A stretch of DNA of 64,000 nt from Mesorhizobium sp. M7A.F.Ca.US.008.03.1.1 (GCF_003997495.1 NZ_RZRU01000022.1:1-64000), one strand, 5' to 3'; positions 40,198 through 49,398 are shown, counted from the first letter of the stretch. Translations and numbers: made by a program. Notes: generated by a model from the letters alone, not told the origin.

Positions 40198-41157
40198 TCA
40201 GGCAGCCGTCGAAGCCTCGCCCCTGATTTCGCTGTCCAGCTGGCACTGCGTCAGAGCCGCTTCCGCCATCACCCATTGCTTGAACAACTGGACCTTGCGT
40301 GCGGCAAGGCCTTTCTGCGGAGAGACAAAATACCAACCAGCCGTGTTCGGATGATGGACGGCGAAGGGAGCCACCAGCCTTTCGGCGCGGATGTCGCTGG
40401 CCATATAGGCACGGTTGGCCACCGCAAAACCCATCCCGGAATTGGCTGCCTCGTAGGACATCATGCACGAGTCGAAATAGATGCTCTTGGTCTCGCTGAG
40501 CACGAAGCTGGCGCCGGCGAAACCAAGCCAGGATTGCCAATTCTGGGTGCAGGTGTCGGAATGCAGCAGGGTGAAGTGCTTGAGGTCGTCCGGTGTCATC
40601 TTCGACAGCCGCTTATCGCCGAGGACTTCGTGGAACAGTTTGCGGCTGCACACCGGTGTCAGGTCTTCGCGAAACAGCAGATCGGATTGCAGCCCGTGAA
40701 AGTGACCGTCGCCATAACGGATTTCGAGATCGAACTCCGAGGCCGTGAACTCATGCGTCGCGTAGGAGGTCGAGACCCGCATCACGATATCGGGATATTG
40801 CTGCTGGAACAGCGGCAGGCGCGGAAACAGCCAGCGTGCCGCAAAGGTCGGCAGCACCGATATTTTTAGCACATGCTCCTGCGATTGCCCGGTCGCTTCC
40901 ATGCTGGCGGCGACGATTCGCTCCAGCGCCTCGCGAACGCGCGAGACATAGGTCTCGCCCTCCGGCGTCAACGACACCGCATTGCCGCCGCGCTGGAAAA
41001 TCTTGAAGCGCAGCTGATCCTCAAGGCTTTTCACGCGCTGGCTGACCGCTGAAGCGGTAATAAACTGTTCTTCGCCGGCACGCGTGAAATTACCGTGCCT
41101 TGCAGCACTTTCCACGATTTTAAGCGAATTGAGGTTGACCTGACTGAGCAGACGCAC
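40198..41157 (-). CDS. LysR-family transcriptional regulator (GcvA-like)
   Basis: The 319-residue protein has the LysR helix-turn-helix (LKIVESAARHGNFTRAGEEQ then ITASAVSQRVKSLEDQL) and a periplasmic-binding-protein-like effector domain (FEIRYGDG-like DLEIRYGDGHFHGL, typical of GcvA relatives). The start is GTG at 41157. It is divergent from the 2OG-oxygenase gene, and the 110-base gap contains AT-rich sequence with CTAAT (41199-41203), a core seen in GcvA-type sites. It probably controls the oxygenase/exporter genes. The effector is unknown. Confidence 0.92.
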   Translation of the reverse strand: MRLLSQVNLNSLKIVESAARHGNFTRAGEEQFITASAVSQRVKSLEDQLRFKIFQRGGNAVSLTPEGETYVSRVREALERIVAASMEATGQSQEHVLKISVLPTFAARWLFPRLPLFQQQYPDIVMRVSTSYATHEFTASEFDLEIRYGDGHFHGLQSDLLFREDLTPVCSRKLFHEVLGDKRLSKMTPDDLKHFTLLHSDTCTQNWQSWLGFAGASFVLSETKSIYFDSCMMSYEAANSGMGFAVANRAYMASDIRAERLVAPFAVHHPNTAGWYFVSPQKGLAARKVQLFKQWVMAEAALTQCQLDSEIRGEASTAA

Positions 41158-41267
41158 GGTTTCGACCTTAAGCTTGGCTTACACTAGCACCAGCATTCCT
41201 AATTTTACAGGGGTGGGTGAATTAATCGACTGTTTACCAAGTGTTGCCCCCATCCTGGAGAAGTACA

Positions 41268-42101
41268 ATGAACGCCCATACCATTCCCGAACTGCGTTAT
41301 GCGATGAGCCGCGAAGCCATTATCGGCCATGAAACCGCCTGGAAAGTGTCGAGTTTCGGTGTCGCGCAATATCTGCACGGCTATGACCCGGCACTGCTTG
41401 CCGCGATCGAGGAGGCTGCCCTGAAGCTCAAGGCCAGCCATGCCGTGCACAAGCACCTCGATCTGACCTTCATCACCGGGGCCGACCGTTTCATCCCCGA
41501 GATCAAGGAATTGCTTCATGACAAGCTGCGCCTGGAGCGCCTGTCCGACATGATGGGCACCAAGCTGGAGCCCTATCCGCTGTCGATCGTCGGTTCGACG
41601 GTCACCTTCATGAATCCCAAGGACGGCGCCGTGGAGTGGCATTGCGATGGCGTTCCGGTCACCGAGCTCATTCCGCTGTCGATCAGCAATCCGCTGGTCG
41701 GCGGCCACCTCGAAATCTACTGCGACGACTCCGAAACCGGCCGCGCCATCCTCGAAGCCGGCCGCGCGATCCCGCGCAACAGTGTCATGCGCATCGATCA
41801 CAAGATGAACTACGCGACGCTCGGGCAATTCCTGGGCGTCCTGCATCGCACCGCGCCGATCCGGTTCGGCGAGCGCGTCACGCTGGTGCTCAACCAGCGC
41901 TCGGTGGCCAAACCCTATGTAGACGACAACAGAATGTTCTATCTCGCCGCCGACAACGACCACGACCGTGAGTGGGTCAGCGAACTGGCCGAAGATGTCT
42001 GGACCAACCAGTTGCCGGCCTATCGCCGGTTCGAGGCAGAGCATCCCGTGCCCGCCCCCGTCGATGCGCCGGCTCCGGGCGGAGCCAGGGAATCATGGTA
42101 A
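41268..42101 (+). CDS. Putative Fe(II)/2-oxoglutarate-dependent oxygenase
   Basis: The product (277 aa) has a double-stranded beta-helix pattern: VEWHCDGVPVTELIPLSI with H-x-D, GGHLEIYCDD, then GVLHRTAPIRFGERVTLVLN with the distal histidine and the arginine that binds 2-oxoglutarate. This is consistent with an amino-acid hydroxylase-like enzyme, but the substrate is unknown. GGAG precedes the ATG by eight bases. Its neighbours are a divergent LysR gene and an EamA exporter 45 bases downstream, so a make-and-export or detoxify-and-export unit is plausible. I cannot rule out a non-enzymatic role. Confidence 0.75.
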   Translation: MNAHTIPELRYAMSREAIIGHETAWKVSSFGVAQYLHGYDPALLAAIEEAALKLKASHAVHKHLDLTFITGADRFIPEIKELLHDKLRLERLSDMMGTKLEPYPLSIVGSTVTFMNPKDGAVEWHCDGVPVTELIPLSISNPLVGGHLEIYCDDSETGRAILEAGRAIPRNSVMRIDHKMNYATLGQFLGVLHRTAPIRFGERVTLVLNQRSVAKPYVDDNRMFYLAADNDHDREWVSELAEDVWTNQLPAYRRFEAEHPVPAPVDAPAPGGARESW

Positions 42102-42151
42102 TGAACCATGATCCCGAAAAGTCGGAACCGGGTTTCGGACAGGATCATGGT
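42095..42151. repeat. Dispersed rhizobial repeat between oxygenase and exporter genes
   Basis: ACCATGATCCCGAAAAGT, GGAACCGGGTTTCGGAC and GGATCATGGT form an imperfect palindrome of about 55 bases. The same family occurs at 50030-50078 (ATGATGACGAAAAGTGTGAA, CGGTTTTCGGACG, ATCATGCTC). I recognise it as a common Mesorhizobium intergenic repeat. It sits exactly between the two genes and its right arm supplies the ATG used by the exporter. Confidence 0.7.
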
Positions 42152-43073
42152 CGAACAACAAAATAGAATCCCATGCCGATTGTTTCGGCAGGGATCCGGC
42201 TCGATATCCGCGTTGGTCTTCGCTGCCGGTGCGGTGGCGTTGTGGTCCACCAATGCGCTGGTCGGCAAATCCCTGCTGGCCAGCCACCCGGTGGCGCAGG
42301 TCCAGTTCCTGCAATTTGCAGGCGCCGCACTCGTCTTCGCCGTTATCCGATTGATGAGCCGGGAAAGAGTAGCACCGGTCACGGCCGGGGCGGCGCTCAT
42401 CTCTCTCGCGGTCGGCTTCATCGGTCTGGTCGGCACCATGGTGCTGCAATACATCGCCTTCGCTTCGATGCCGGTGATCGAGGCCAATCTGGTGGCCTAC
42501 ACCTGGCCCTTGATGGTCGCGGCGGCAGTCATTGCCTTGGAAAATCCGCGGCGTCCGGCAGTGTTGGGTCTCGCCGCGGTGGTAGGTTTCATCGGCGTCG
42601 CACTGGTGATTTCGGGAGGGCGCAATCAATCCTGGTTCGAGGGCGATCTGGTCGGCTATCTCGCCGCATTCGGGTCGGCGCTGTGCATGGCCTTTTATTC
42701 GATCATGGTGGGACGGGTCGCCACCCCAGCGGATCGCCTGTTGCTGCCATCGTCTTTGATCGGCGTCGCTTTGACGTTTCTGTGGTGCGCTCGCGACGGT
42801 TTCGCCTGGCCCGTCGGCGCGGACCTGGCTCTCGGCCTTTATCTCGGCGTCGGTCCGATGGGCCTGGGCTACTATTTCTGGTCGCGCGCCTTGAAGCTTG
42901 AAGGCAGCGGCAGGGTCGCGGTGGTCGCCTATCTCACGCCGATCGCCTCGACCCTGCTTTTGACCTTGTCCGGCGAACGGCTGACGGTGACGGCCATTGT
43001 CGGAGCCATCCTCGTCATCGGCAGTTGTGTCGCGGTCGGTGTGGAACGTTCGGAGGCCGAAGACCATGTTTGA
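42147..43073 (+). CDS. EamA/DMT-family transporter
   Basis: The 308-residue protein has a short cytoplasmic N-terminus and ten hydrophobic segments in two EamA domains (first: FAAGAVALWSTNALVGKSLL; second: LVGYLAAFGSALCMAFYSIM and VAYLTPIASTLLLTLSGERL). Members export amino acids and other metabolites. The ATG at 42147 lies in the end of a dispersed repeat. It overlaps the next small gene by eight bases. With the oxygenase upstream it may export the hydroxylated product; this is inferred from context only. Confidence 0.88.
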   Translation: MVEQQNRIPCRLFRQGSGSISALVFAAGAVALWSTNALVGKSLLASHPVAQVQFLQFAGAALVFAVIRLMSRERVAPVTAGAALISLAVGFIGLVGTMVLQYIAFASMPVIEANLVAYTWPLMVAAAVIALENPRRPAVLGLAAVVGFIGVALVISGGRNQSWFEGDLVGYLAAFGSALCMAFYSIMVGRVATPADRLLLPSSLIGVALTFLWCARDGFAWPVGADLALGLYLGVGPMGLGYYFWSRALKLEGSGRVAVVAYLTPIASTLLLTLSGERLTVTAIVGAILVIGSCVAVGVERSEAEDHV

Positions 43074-43269
43074 CGAGAATGAGCGTCTGGCCATTCAGGA
43101 AGCGCGTTGGCTGATCGACGAATGCGGCGCCGAGGCACCGCTTTACGCCGCGATGAGGGCCGAAAAGGCGATAGAACAAAAGGATTTCGCGCGTTGCGCC
43201 CGCTGGAAGCGTATTCTGGAGATATTGGACGAAAGTCCTGCCGCGAAGTCTGCTGGTTCCAAGTATTAG
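43066..43269 (+). CDS. Small conserved-looking hypothetical protein
   Basis: The 67-residue protein (MFDENERLAIQEARWLIDEC and onwards) is helical and charged, with APLYAAMRAEKAIEQKDFAR and WKRILEILDE. It has no signal peptide or membrane segment. The ATG at 43066 overlaps the end of the transporter gene by eight bases, which suggests co-translation. I recognise no domain; helical packing with a partner protein is possible. A longer in-frame start at 42997 lies deep within the transporter gene and is unlikely. Confidence 0.65.
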   Translation: MFDENERLAIQEARWLIDECGAEAPLYAAMRAEKAIEQKDFARCARWKRILEILDESPAAKSAGSKY

Positions 43270-43398
43270 ATTTTCTAATTTGCACGGCGTCGATTTCGCA
43301 TGAATGCTATTTTTGCCGATTCTTGATTCTTTTATGAGGCTTGGCGGTCCGTTGGGGGACGCGGTTAAAGAGATACATCGACACAAGTCTTCGCTGGG

Positions 43399-43881
43399 GT
43401 GGATGATTTTGTCGCAAATAAGGTGAAAGAATTGTCAAATATCGATGATAAGACCGTTATCGAGCTGACGGCCGATATTGTCTCGGCCTATGTAGGCAAC
43501 AATCCTCTTCCGGCTTCCGGCCTGCCTGAGTTGATTGCCAGCGTCAGTGCTTCGGTTCGCAAGCTCGCTGGTGCAGTTGTCGCGGAAACTCCAAACCTGG
43601 TTCCGGCAGTCAATCCGAAGAAGTCGGTGTTTCCCGACTACATCATCTGCCTGGAGGACGGAAAGAAGTTCAAGTCGCTCAAGCGGCATCTGCGGACCGA
43701 CTACGGCCTGAGCCCGGACGACTATCGGGCCAAATGGGGCTTGCCGCCGGACTATCCGATGGTTGCGCCAAACTACTCGGCGACGCGATCGGCGCTGGCA
43801 AAGTCGACGGGACTTGGCCGCAAGCCGGCAGCAGCGCCGGCCGCTGTCGCCAAGGCAACGAAGCGCAAGGCGACTGCCTGA
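43399..43881 (+). CDS. Ros/MucR-family transcriptional regulator lacking several zinc ligands
   Basis: The 160-residue protein has the MucR N-terminal oligomerisation region (VIELTADIVSAYVGNNPLP) and the C-terminal Ros-type DNA-binding domain (VFPDYIICLEDGKKFKSLKR, HLRTDYGLSPDDYRAKWGLP, DYPMVAP). In Ros the zinc is held by C-x2-C and H-x3/4-H; here the second cysteine is aspartate (CLED) and the last histidine position reads T-D-Y. Mesorhizobium Ros homologues that fold without zinc are known. MucR proteins are global repressors that bind AT-rich DNA and control exopolysaccharide genes, so the polysaccharide region at 10-23 kb is a natural target. The start is GTG at 43399. Confidence 0.9.
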   Translation: MDDFVANKVKELSNIDDKTVIELTADIVSAYVGNNPLPASGLPELIASVSASVRKLAGAVVAETPNLVPAVNPKKSVFPDYIICLEDGKKFKSLKRHLRTDYGLSPDDYRAKWGLPPDYPMVAPNYSATRSALAKSTGLGRKPAAAPAAVAKATKRKATA

Positions 43882-44005
43882 GAACAGGCAAGCCACTGTT
43901 CGGCTGCTTTGACGGTGTCCTCGCGGGCGTCGTTTCGAGGCCTTGTGCGGCCAACTGGCCCGCAAGGCCTTGCGAAGCGTTGATGTCCGGTGCAAAAGCG
44001 CGGCC

Positions 44006-45883
44006 ATGCTGATCATCAACGACCTATCGCTCCGCATGGCCGGACGCCTGCTTCTCGACCATGCCTCGCTGACCTTGCCGGCTGGCACCAAAGCGGGCCT
44101 TGTCGGCCGCAACGGTACCGGCAAGACGACGCTGTTCAAGGCCATCACCGGCGATTTCCCATCCGAGACAGGATCGATCAGCCTGCCGAAGAGCACCCGC
44201 ATCGGCCAGGTGGCGCAGGAAGCACCAGGCACCGAGGATCCGCTGATCGAGATCGTGCTCAAGGCCGATCTCGAACGCACGGCGTTGCTCGAAGAGGAAA
44301 AGACGGCGACCGATCCGCACCGCATCGCAGATATCCATATGCGGCTGGCCGATATTGACGCGCACTCAGCCGAATCCCGCGCCGCCACCATTCTCGCCGG
44401 CCTTGGCTTCGATGACGCCGCTCAGAGGCGCCCGGCCTCGTCCTTCTCCGGTGGTTGGCGCATGCGCGTGGCGCTCGCCGCGGTGCTGTTTGCCGAGCCC
44501 GACCTTCTGCTGCTCGACGAGCCGACCAACTATCTCGATCTCGAAGGCACGCTGTGGCTGGAAAACTATGTATCGAAATACCCGCACACAGTGCTTTTGA
44601 TCTCGCACGATCGCGACCTGCTCAACCGCGCCGTCAACTCGATCGTTCACCTCGACCAGAAGAAGCTGACCTTCTGGCGCGGCGGCTACGACCAGTTCGA
44701 GCGTCAATATACCGAGCAGAAGGAATTGCAGGAGAAGGGCCGGGTCAAGCAGGAAGCCGCCCGCAAGCATATGGAATCCTTCGTCGAACGCTTCCGTGCC
44801 AAGGCCTCCAAGGCGAGACAGGCACAGTCGCGCATCAAGGCGCTGGAAAAGATGAAGCCGATCGCGGCCTTGGTGAACGATTCGGTGCGGCCGTTCTCCT
44901 TCCCCGAGCCGGTGAAGACGGTGGCCTCGCCGATCGTTGCGCTGAACAACGTCAATGTCGGCTACACCGAGGGCCAGCCGATCCTGAAGAAGATGACGCT
45001 GCGCATCGACGCCGACGACCGCATCGCGCTGCTCGGCGCCAACGGCAACGGCAAGTCGACCTTCGCCAAATTGCTGTCCGGCCGGCTGAAGCAGGAGAGC
45101 GGCACCATGACGGTGGCGCCCGGGTTGAAGGTGGCGATCTTCGCCCAGCATCAGCTCGACGATCTCCGACCGGACGAAAACGCCTACGAGCATGTCCGCC
45201 GGATGATGCCGGAGGCCCCGGAATCGAAGGTCCGCGGCCGCGTCGCCCAATTCGGCCTCACCACCGAGAAGATGAACACCGCCGCCAAGGACCTGTCGGG
45301 CGGCGAGAAGGCGCGGCTGTTGATGGGTCTGTCGGCCTTCGAGGGCCCAAACCTGTTCATCCTCGACGAACCGACCAACCACCTCGACATCGACAGCCGC
45401 GAATCGCTGATCCATGCGCTGAACGAATTCCCTGGCGCCGTCATCCTGATCTCGCATGATCGCCATCTGCTGGAGGCGACCGCCGACCGGCTGTGGCTGG
45501 TCAAGGACGGCGCGGTCAATCCGTATGATGGCGATCTGGAAGACTACAAGACGCTGGTCACCGGCGTGTCCGGCGACCGCCGCGGCAAGCGCGAGGCGGA
45601 CAAGGCGTCAAAGGCCGATCGCCGCCGCGATGCAGCGGCACGCCGCGCCGCCTTCGAGCCGCTCGCCAAGGAAATCCGCGCCACCGAAGCGCTGATGGAC
45701 CGCATCCGCAAGCGCATCGACGGCATCGAGGACGAACTGTCCAATCCGGCGGTGTACGAGAAGGATCCCTCGACGGCGACACGGCTGGCCAAGGAGCGCT
45801 CGCAACTGGCCCAGACGCTGGCCGGCCACGAGGAAAAGTGGCTGTCCATGTCGGCAGAGTATGAGGAAGGCACGGCGGAGTGA
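44006..45883 (+). CDS. ABC-F family ATPase (Uup/YheS-like)
   Basis: The 625-residue protein has two ATPase domains without membrane segments: Walker A GLVGRNGTGKTTLFKA and LLGANGNGKSTFAKL, signatures SSFSGGWRMRVAL and LSGGEKARLLMG, Walker B LLLLDEPTNYLD and LFILDEPTNHLD. Between them is a charged linker (about 245-315, YTEQKELQEKGRVKQEAARK), the part that enters the ribosome in ABC-F translation factors. The C-terminal 90 residues form a coiled coil (ADRRRDAAARRAAFEPLAKE). It acts on ribosomes or rRNA rather than as a transporter. The start at 44006 begins with the conserved MLIINDLSLR. Confidence 0.95.
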   Translation: MLIINDLSLRMAGRLLLDHASLTLPAGTKAGLVGRNGTGKTTLFKAITGDFPSETGSISLPKSTRIGQVAQEAPGTEDPLIEIVLKADLERTALLEEEKTATDPHRIADIHMRLADIDAHSAESRAATILAGLGFDDAAQRRPASSFSGGWRMRVALAAVLFAEPDLLLLDEPTNYLDLEGTLWLENYVSKYPHTVLLISHDRDLLNRAVNSIVHLDQKKLTFWRGGYDQFERQYTEQKELQEKGRVKQEAARKHMESFVERFRAKASKARQAQSRIKALEKMKPIAALVNDSVRPFSFPEPVKTVASPIVALNNVNVGYTEGQPILKKMTLRIDADDRIALLGANGNGKSTFAKLLSGRLKQESGTMTVAPGLKVAIFAQHQLDDLRPDENAYEHVRRMMPEAPESKVRGRVAQFGLTTEKMNTAAKDLSGGEKARLLMGLSAFEGPNLFILDEPTNHLDIDSRESLIHALNEFPGAVILISHDRHLLEATADRLWLVKDGAVNPYDGDLEDYKTLVTGVSGDRRGKREADKASKADRRRDAAARRAAFEPLAKEIRATEALMDRIRKRIDGIEDELSNPAVYEKDPSTATRLAKERSQLAQTLAGHEEKWLSMSAEYEEGTAE

Positions 45884-45884
45884 T

Positions 45885-46000
45885 TTACCCTCCCCCTTGT
45901 GGGGAGGGTCGATCCGCGAAGCGGAGCGGGTGGGGGCAGCGCGGCAGTTCACCCCACTCCGGCGCTGCGCGCCGACCCTCCCCGTCAAGGGGAGGGTGAA
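45885..46000. repeat. Palindromic intergenic repeat (CCCTCCCC family)
   Basis: The left arm TTACCCTCCCCCTTGTGGGG is mirrored by CCCCGTCAAGGGGAGGGTGA at the right end, with inner hairpins GATCCGCGAAGCGGAGC and GGCGCTGCGCGCC. This is a well-known type of repeat in Mesorhizobium and relatives. It starts one base after the ABC-F stop codon and may also act as a 3' transcript barrier. Confidence 0.75.
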
Positions 46001-46101
46001 CCACTGCCGCGCCATATCAGGTGGATAAGACATCTCCCAAAGGCAGCTTGTGGGCAAATCTGGCCCTACACGCTACGTCTGGAACCGGCTAACCTCAATT
46101 C

Positions 46102-48210
46102 ATGAACCAGCACGCCAAGCTCCGCATCGGCCATTCGGCCTGTCCGCATGATTGTCCTTCGACCTGCGCGCTCGAAGTCGAACTGCTCGACGGCAACCGC
46201 ATCGGCCGCGTCCACGGCGCCAAGTCCAACAGCTACACGGCCGGCGTCGTCTGCGCCAAGGTCGCGCGTTACGCCGACCGCGTCCATCATCCCGACCGTT
46301 TGCTGAAGCCGCTGATCCGCGCCGGTGCCAAGGGTGGCGGCGCCTGGAAGGAAGCAAGCTGGGAGGCCGCGCTCGACCTCGTCGCCGAGAAGTTCATTGC
46401 GGCCGAGGAGAGATACGGCTCGGAGACGGTCTGGCCCTACTACTATGCCGGCACGATGGGGCTGGTGCAGCGCGACGGCATCGACCGGCTGCGCCACGCG
46501 AAAAAGTATTCCGGCTTCTTCGGTTCGATCTGCACCAATCTGGCCTGGACCGGCTGGATGATGGGGACGGGCGCCCTGCGCGGGCCGGACCCGCGCGAGA
46601 TGGCGAAATCCGATTGCGTGGTGATCTGGGGCACCAATGCGGTGGTCACGCAGGTCAACGTCATGACCCACGCCATCAAGGCGCGCAAGGAGCGCGGCGC
46701 CAAGATCGTCGTCATCGACGTCTACGAAAACGCGACGATGAAGCAGGCCGATCTCGGCCTAGTGCTGAGACCGGGTACCGACGGCGCGCTGGCCTGCGCG
46801 GTCATGCATGTGCTGTTCAGGGAAGGCATGGCCGACCGCGCCTATCTCGAAAAATACACCGACGATCCGAAGGGACTGGAAGCACATCTCGTGACACGCA
46901 CGCCGGATTGGGCGGCTGATATCACCGGCCTGACGGCCGCCGAGATCGAGGCCTTCGCCCGGCTCGTCGGCACAACCAGAAAGACCTATTTCCGGCTCGG
47001 CTATGGTTTCGCGCGCCAGCGCAATGGCGCCGTCAACATGCATGCCGCATCTTGCATCGCGGCTGTCACCGGCAGCTGGCAATATGAGGGCGGCGGAGCC
47101 TTCCATTCCAACTCCGGCATCTTCAAGCTCAACCAGGATGTGCTGGAAGGCACCAAGATGCGCGATCCCTCGATCCGCTATCTCGACCATTCGCGCATCG
47201 GCCCGGTGCTGATGGGAGCCAGCGACGCGCTCTATGGCGGCCCGCCGGTGACGGCGATGCTGATCCAGAACACCAATCCGGTAAATGTCGCGCCGGAGCA
47301 GCGGCTGGTGCGCCAAGGCTTCCTGCGCGACGACCTGTTTACCTGCGTGCACGAGCAGTTCATGACCGACACGGCCAAGCTTGCCGATGTCGTGCTGCCG
47401 GCGACGATGTTCCTGGAACATGACGACGTCTACAAGGGCGGCGGCAACCAGCACATCACGCTCGGTCCCAAGCTGATCGAGCCGCCGGAAGGGCCGCGCA
47501 CCAACCATTTCGTCATCGAGCAATTGGCCGGGCGCCTCGGTGTCGCCGACCGTCCGGGCTTCGGCCTGACCGAGCAGCAGCATATCGACATCATCCTGGG
47601 CAAACGCGGGCTGGGCAGCTTCGACAGCTTGAAGGAAGACAAGTGGGTCGACCTGCAGCCGGATTTCGAGGCCGCGCACTTCATCAACGGCTTTGGCCAT
47701 GCGGACGGCAAATTCCGCTTCCGCGCCGACTGGACCGGGCAGGCGGCGCCCAACCGGCCGCCGAAAAGCATGGGCCTGTTCGGCCCGGTGGCGCGGTTGC
47801 CGGAATTTCCCGACCATGTCGACCTGATCGAGGTTGCCGACGAGGCGCATCCGTTCCGGCTGACGACGTCGCCGGCGCGCAATTTTCTCAACTCGACTTT
47901 TTCGGAAACACCGGTGTCCAAGGCCAGGGAAGGCCGCCCGGAACTCCTGCTGCACCCCGACGATGCCGTGGCCCTTGGGCTGGCCGACGGCGACCGTGTG
48001 GAGGTCGGCAACACCCGCGGCGAAGTCGTGCTGCACGCGAAGCTGTTTGACGGCCTCAAGCGCGGCGTCGTCATCGCCGAAGGCATCTGGCCAAACAGCG
48101 CCCATGAGCGCGGCGAAGGCATCAACGTTCTGACCGGCGCCGATGCGCCGGCGCCCTATGGCGGCGCTGCCTTCCACGACAACAAGGTCTGGCTGCGCGC
48201 GGCAGGCTAA
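46102..48210 (+). CDS. Molybdopterin-dependent oxidoreductase (bis-MGD, DMSO-reductase superfamily)
   Basis: The 702-residue protein begins with a [4Fe-4S] motif CPHDCPSTCALEVE then GVVCAKV (C-x3-C-x3-C-x-n-C), followed by the molybdopterin domain (VVIWGTNAVVTQVNVM, QNTNPVNVAPEQ, EQFMTDTAKLADVVLPATMF, LEHDDVY) and the C-terminal dinucleotide-binding domain (ELLLHPDDAVALGLADGDRV, GEVVL). There is no Tat or Sec signal, so it is cytoplasmic. Relatives are formate-dehydrogenase- and assimilatory-type oxidoreductases, but I cannot assign a substrate. The cofactor needs moaD/moaE, present at 34.5 kb. No electron-transfer subunit is adjacent. Confidence 0.92.
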   Translation: MNQHAKLRIGHSACPHDCPSTCALEVELLDGNRIGRVHGAKSNSYTAGVVCAKVARYADRVHHPDRLLKPLIRAGAKGGGAWKEASWEAALDLVAEKFIAAEERYGSETVWPYYYAGTMGLVQRDGIDRLRHAKKYSGFFGSICTNLAWTGWMMGTGALRGPDPREMAKSDCVVIWGTNAVVTQVNVMTHAIKARKERGAKIVVIDVYENATMKQADLGLVLRPGTDGALACAVMHVLFREGMADRAYLEKYTDDPKGLEAHLVTRTPDWAADITGLTAAEIEAFARLVGTTRKTYFRLGYGFARQRNGAVNMHAASCIAAVTGSWQYEGGGAFHSNSGIFKLNQDVLEGTKMRDPSIRYLDHSRIGPVLMGASDALYGGPPVTAMLIQNTNPVNVAPEQRLVRQGFLRDDLFTCVHEQFMTDTAKLADVVLPATMFLEHDDVYKGGGNQHITLGPKLIEPPEGPRTNHFVIEQLAGRLGVADRPGFGLTEQQHIDIILGKRGLGSFDSLKEDKWVDLQPDFEAAHFINGFGHADGKFRFRADWTGQAAPNRPPKSMGLFGPVARLPEFPDHVDLIEVADEAHPFRLTTSPARNFLNSTFSETPVSKAREGRPELLLHPDDAVALGLADGDRVEVGNTRGEVVLHAKLFDGLKRGVVIAEGIWPNSAHERGEGINVLTGADAPAPYGGAAFHDNKVWLRAAG

Positions 48211-48237
48211 GGCTGGCGAGAATCCAATCTCGCTAAA

Positions 48238-49398
48238 TCACACCGGCAGTGTTTCTGCAGCTTTCTTTCGGTTTCGCCGCAGGCGGATGTCGTCGGCGAT
48301 CTGCTCTGCCTCGATCGAGATTTCACGCAGCAATCCGGTGACCGGATTGTGAAAGCCAATCAGATAAAGACCGAGGTCCGAAGCCCTCGCATTGACGCCG
48401 CTGCCGCCTGGCTGGACGCCGGGCTCCAGCAATTTGGCGTAGCCCGGCCGGAAGCCTGTGGCGAAGATGATCGCATCGAACTCGCCATGCTTGCCGTCGA
48501 CAAAACGGGTGCCTCGTTCGGTGATCTCGGCAATATCGGGTGCGACCTTGATCGCACCTTCGCGGATCTTGCCGACCGTGCCGATATCGATCGTCGGGAT
48601 GCGCGACGAGAGCGCGATCTGCTGCAGCATTCCTTGCTGCGGCCGCCTGAGCCCGTACTTCCCCAGCCTGCCCAAGGCCAGATCGAGGATGATGGGGAAC
48701 AAGGCATCGTTGATGCGTTGCGGCATCAGGCGAGCCGCCATGCCGATCATCTGGATGGGCACGCCGAGCAACTCGCGCGGCACGATATGAACGCCGCCGC
48801 GCACCGAAATCGTCGGTCGCGCACCGCCTTCCACCAGATCGAGCGCAATCTCGGCCCCGGTGTTGCCCATGCCAACGATCAGCACCGACTGGCCGGCAAA
48901 AGGCACGGCGTTGCGATAGTCGGCGCTATGCAGGCTTTTGCCCTTGAAGGCATCGGCGCCGGCAAATCCCGGCATCAGCGGCTCTGCGTTGTTGCCAGAC
49001 GCAATCACGACGTTTGAAGCGTGCAGGGGGCCTGTTGTCGTGTCCACGAGCCAGCTTCTGCTTTGCCGGGTCACCGCCCGCACCGTTTCCCCAAATCGGG
49101 GCCGCAGATCGAAACGTTGCGCATAAGCATCGAGATAGTCGGCGAAGAGATCGCGCGGCACATAGCGCGGATAGTCCCTGGGAAAGGGTGCGAAGGGCAG
49201 CGAGGAATAGCGTTTGGTCGTGTGCAAATGGACGCGCTCGTAGTGGCGTCGCCAGGCGGGTGCGGCCTGCTGCTCTTTTTCGAGCAGGACGAAATCCTGC
49301 CCTGCCTGCCGCAGGCACGCGGCAATGGCCAGGCCCGCCGGCCCGGCACCGATGATCGCAACTGGTGTGGTGTCGTCCAAGCGCGCCTCCGCCGACAA
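48238..49398 (-). CDS. Flavin-containing monooxygenase-like FAD/NAD(P)H enzyme (CzcO/TrkA type)
   Basis: The 386-residue protein has the FAD-binding motif VAIIGAGPAGLAIAACLR, the FMO-like region RRHYERVHLHTTKRYSSLPF, the NADPH-binding motif VLIVGMGNTGAEIALDLV and the ATG-type motif IIFATGFRPGYA. Family members oxygenate N or S atoms in small molecules or perform related oxidations. The start appears to be TTG with GGAAG upstream. It is convergent with the oxidoreductase gene and read in the same direction as the Lrp-type regulator gene 58 bases upstream of it, so both may be in one transcript. Confidence 0.88.
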   Translation of the reverse strand: MSAEARLDDTTPVAIIGAGPAGLAIAACLRQAGQDFVLLEKEQQAAPAWRRHYERVHLHTTKRYSSLPFAPFPRDYPRYVPRDLFADYLDAYAQRFDLRPRFGETVRAVTRQSRSWLVDTTTGPLHASNVVIASGNNAEPLMPGFAGADAFKGKSLHSADYRNAVPFAGQSVLIVGMGNTGAEIALDLVEGGARPTISVRGGVHIVPRELLGVPIQMIGMAARLMPQRINDALFPIILDLALGRLGKYGLRRPQQGMLQQIALSSRIPTIDIGTVGKIREGAIKVAPDIAEITERGTRFVDGKHGEFDAIIFATGFRPGYAKLLEPGVQPGGSGVNARASDLGLYLIGFHNPVTGLLREISIEAEQIADDIRLRRNRKKAAETLPV

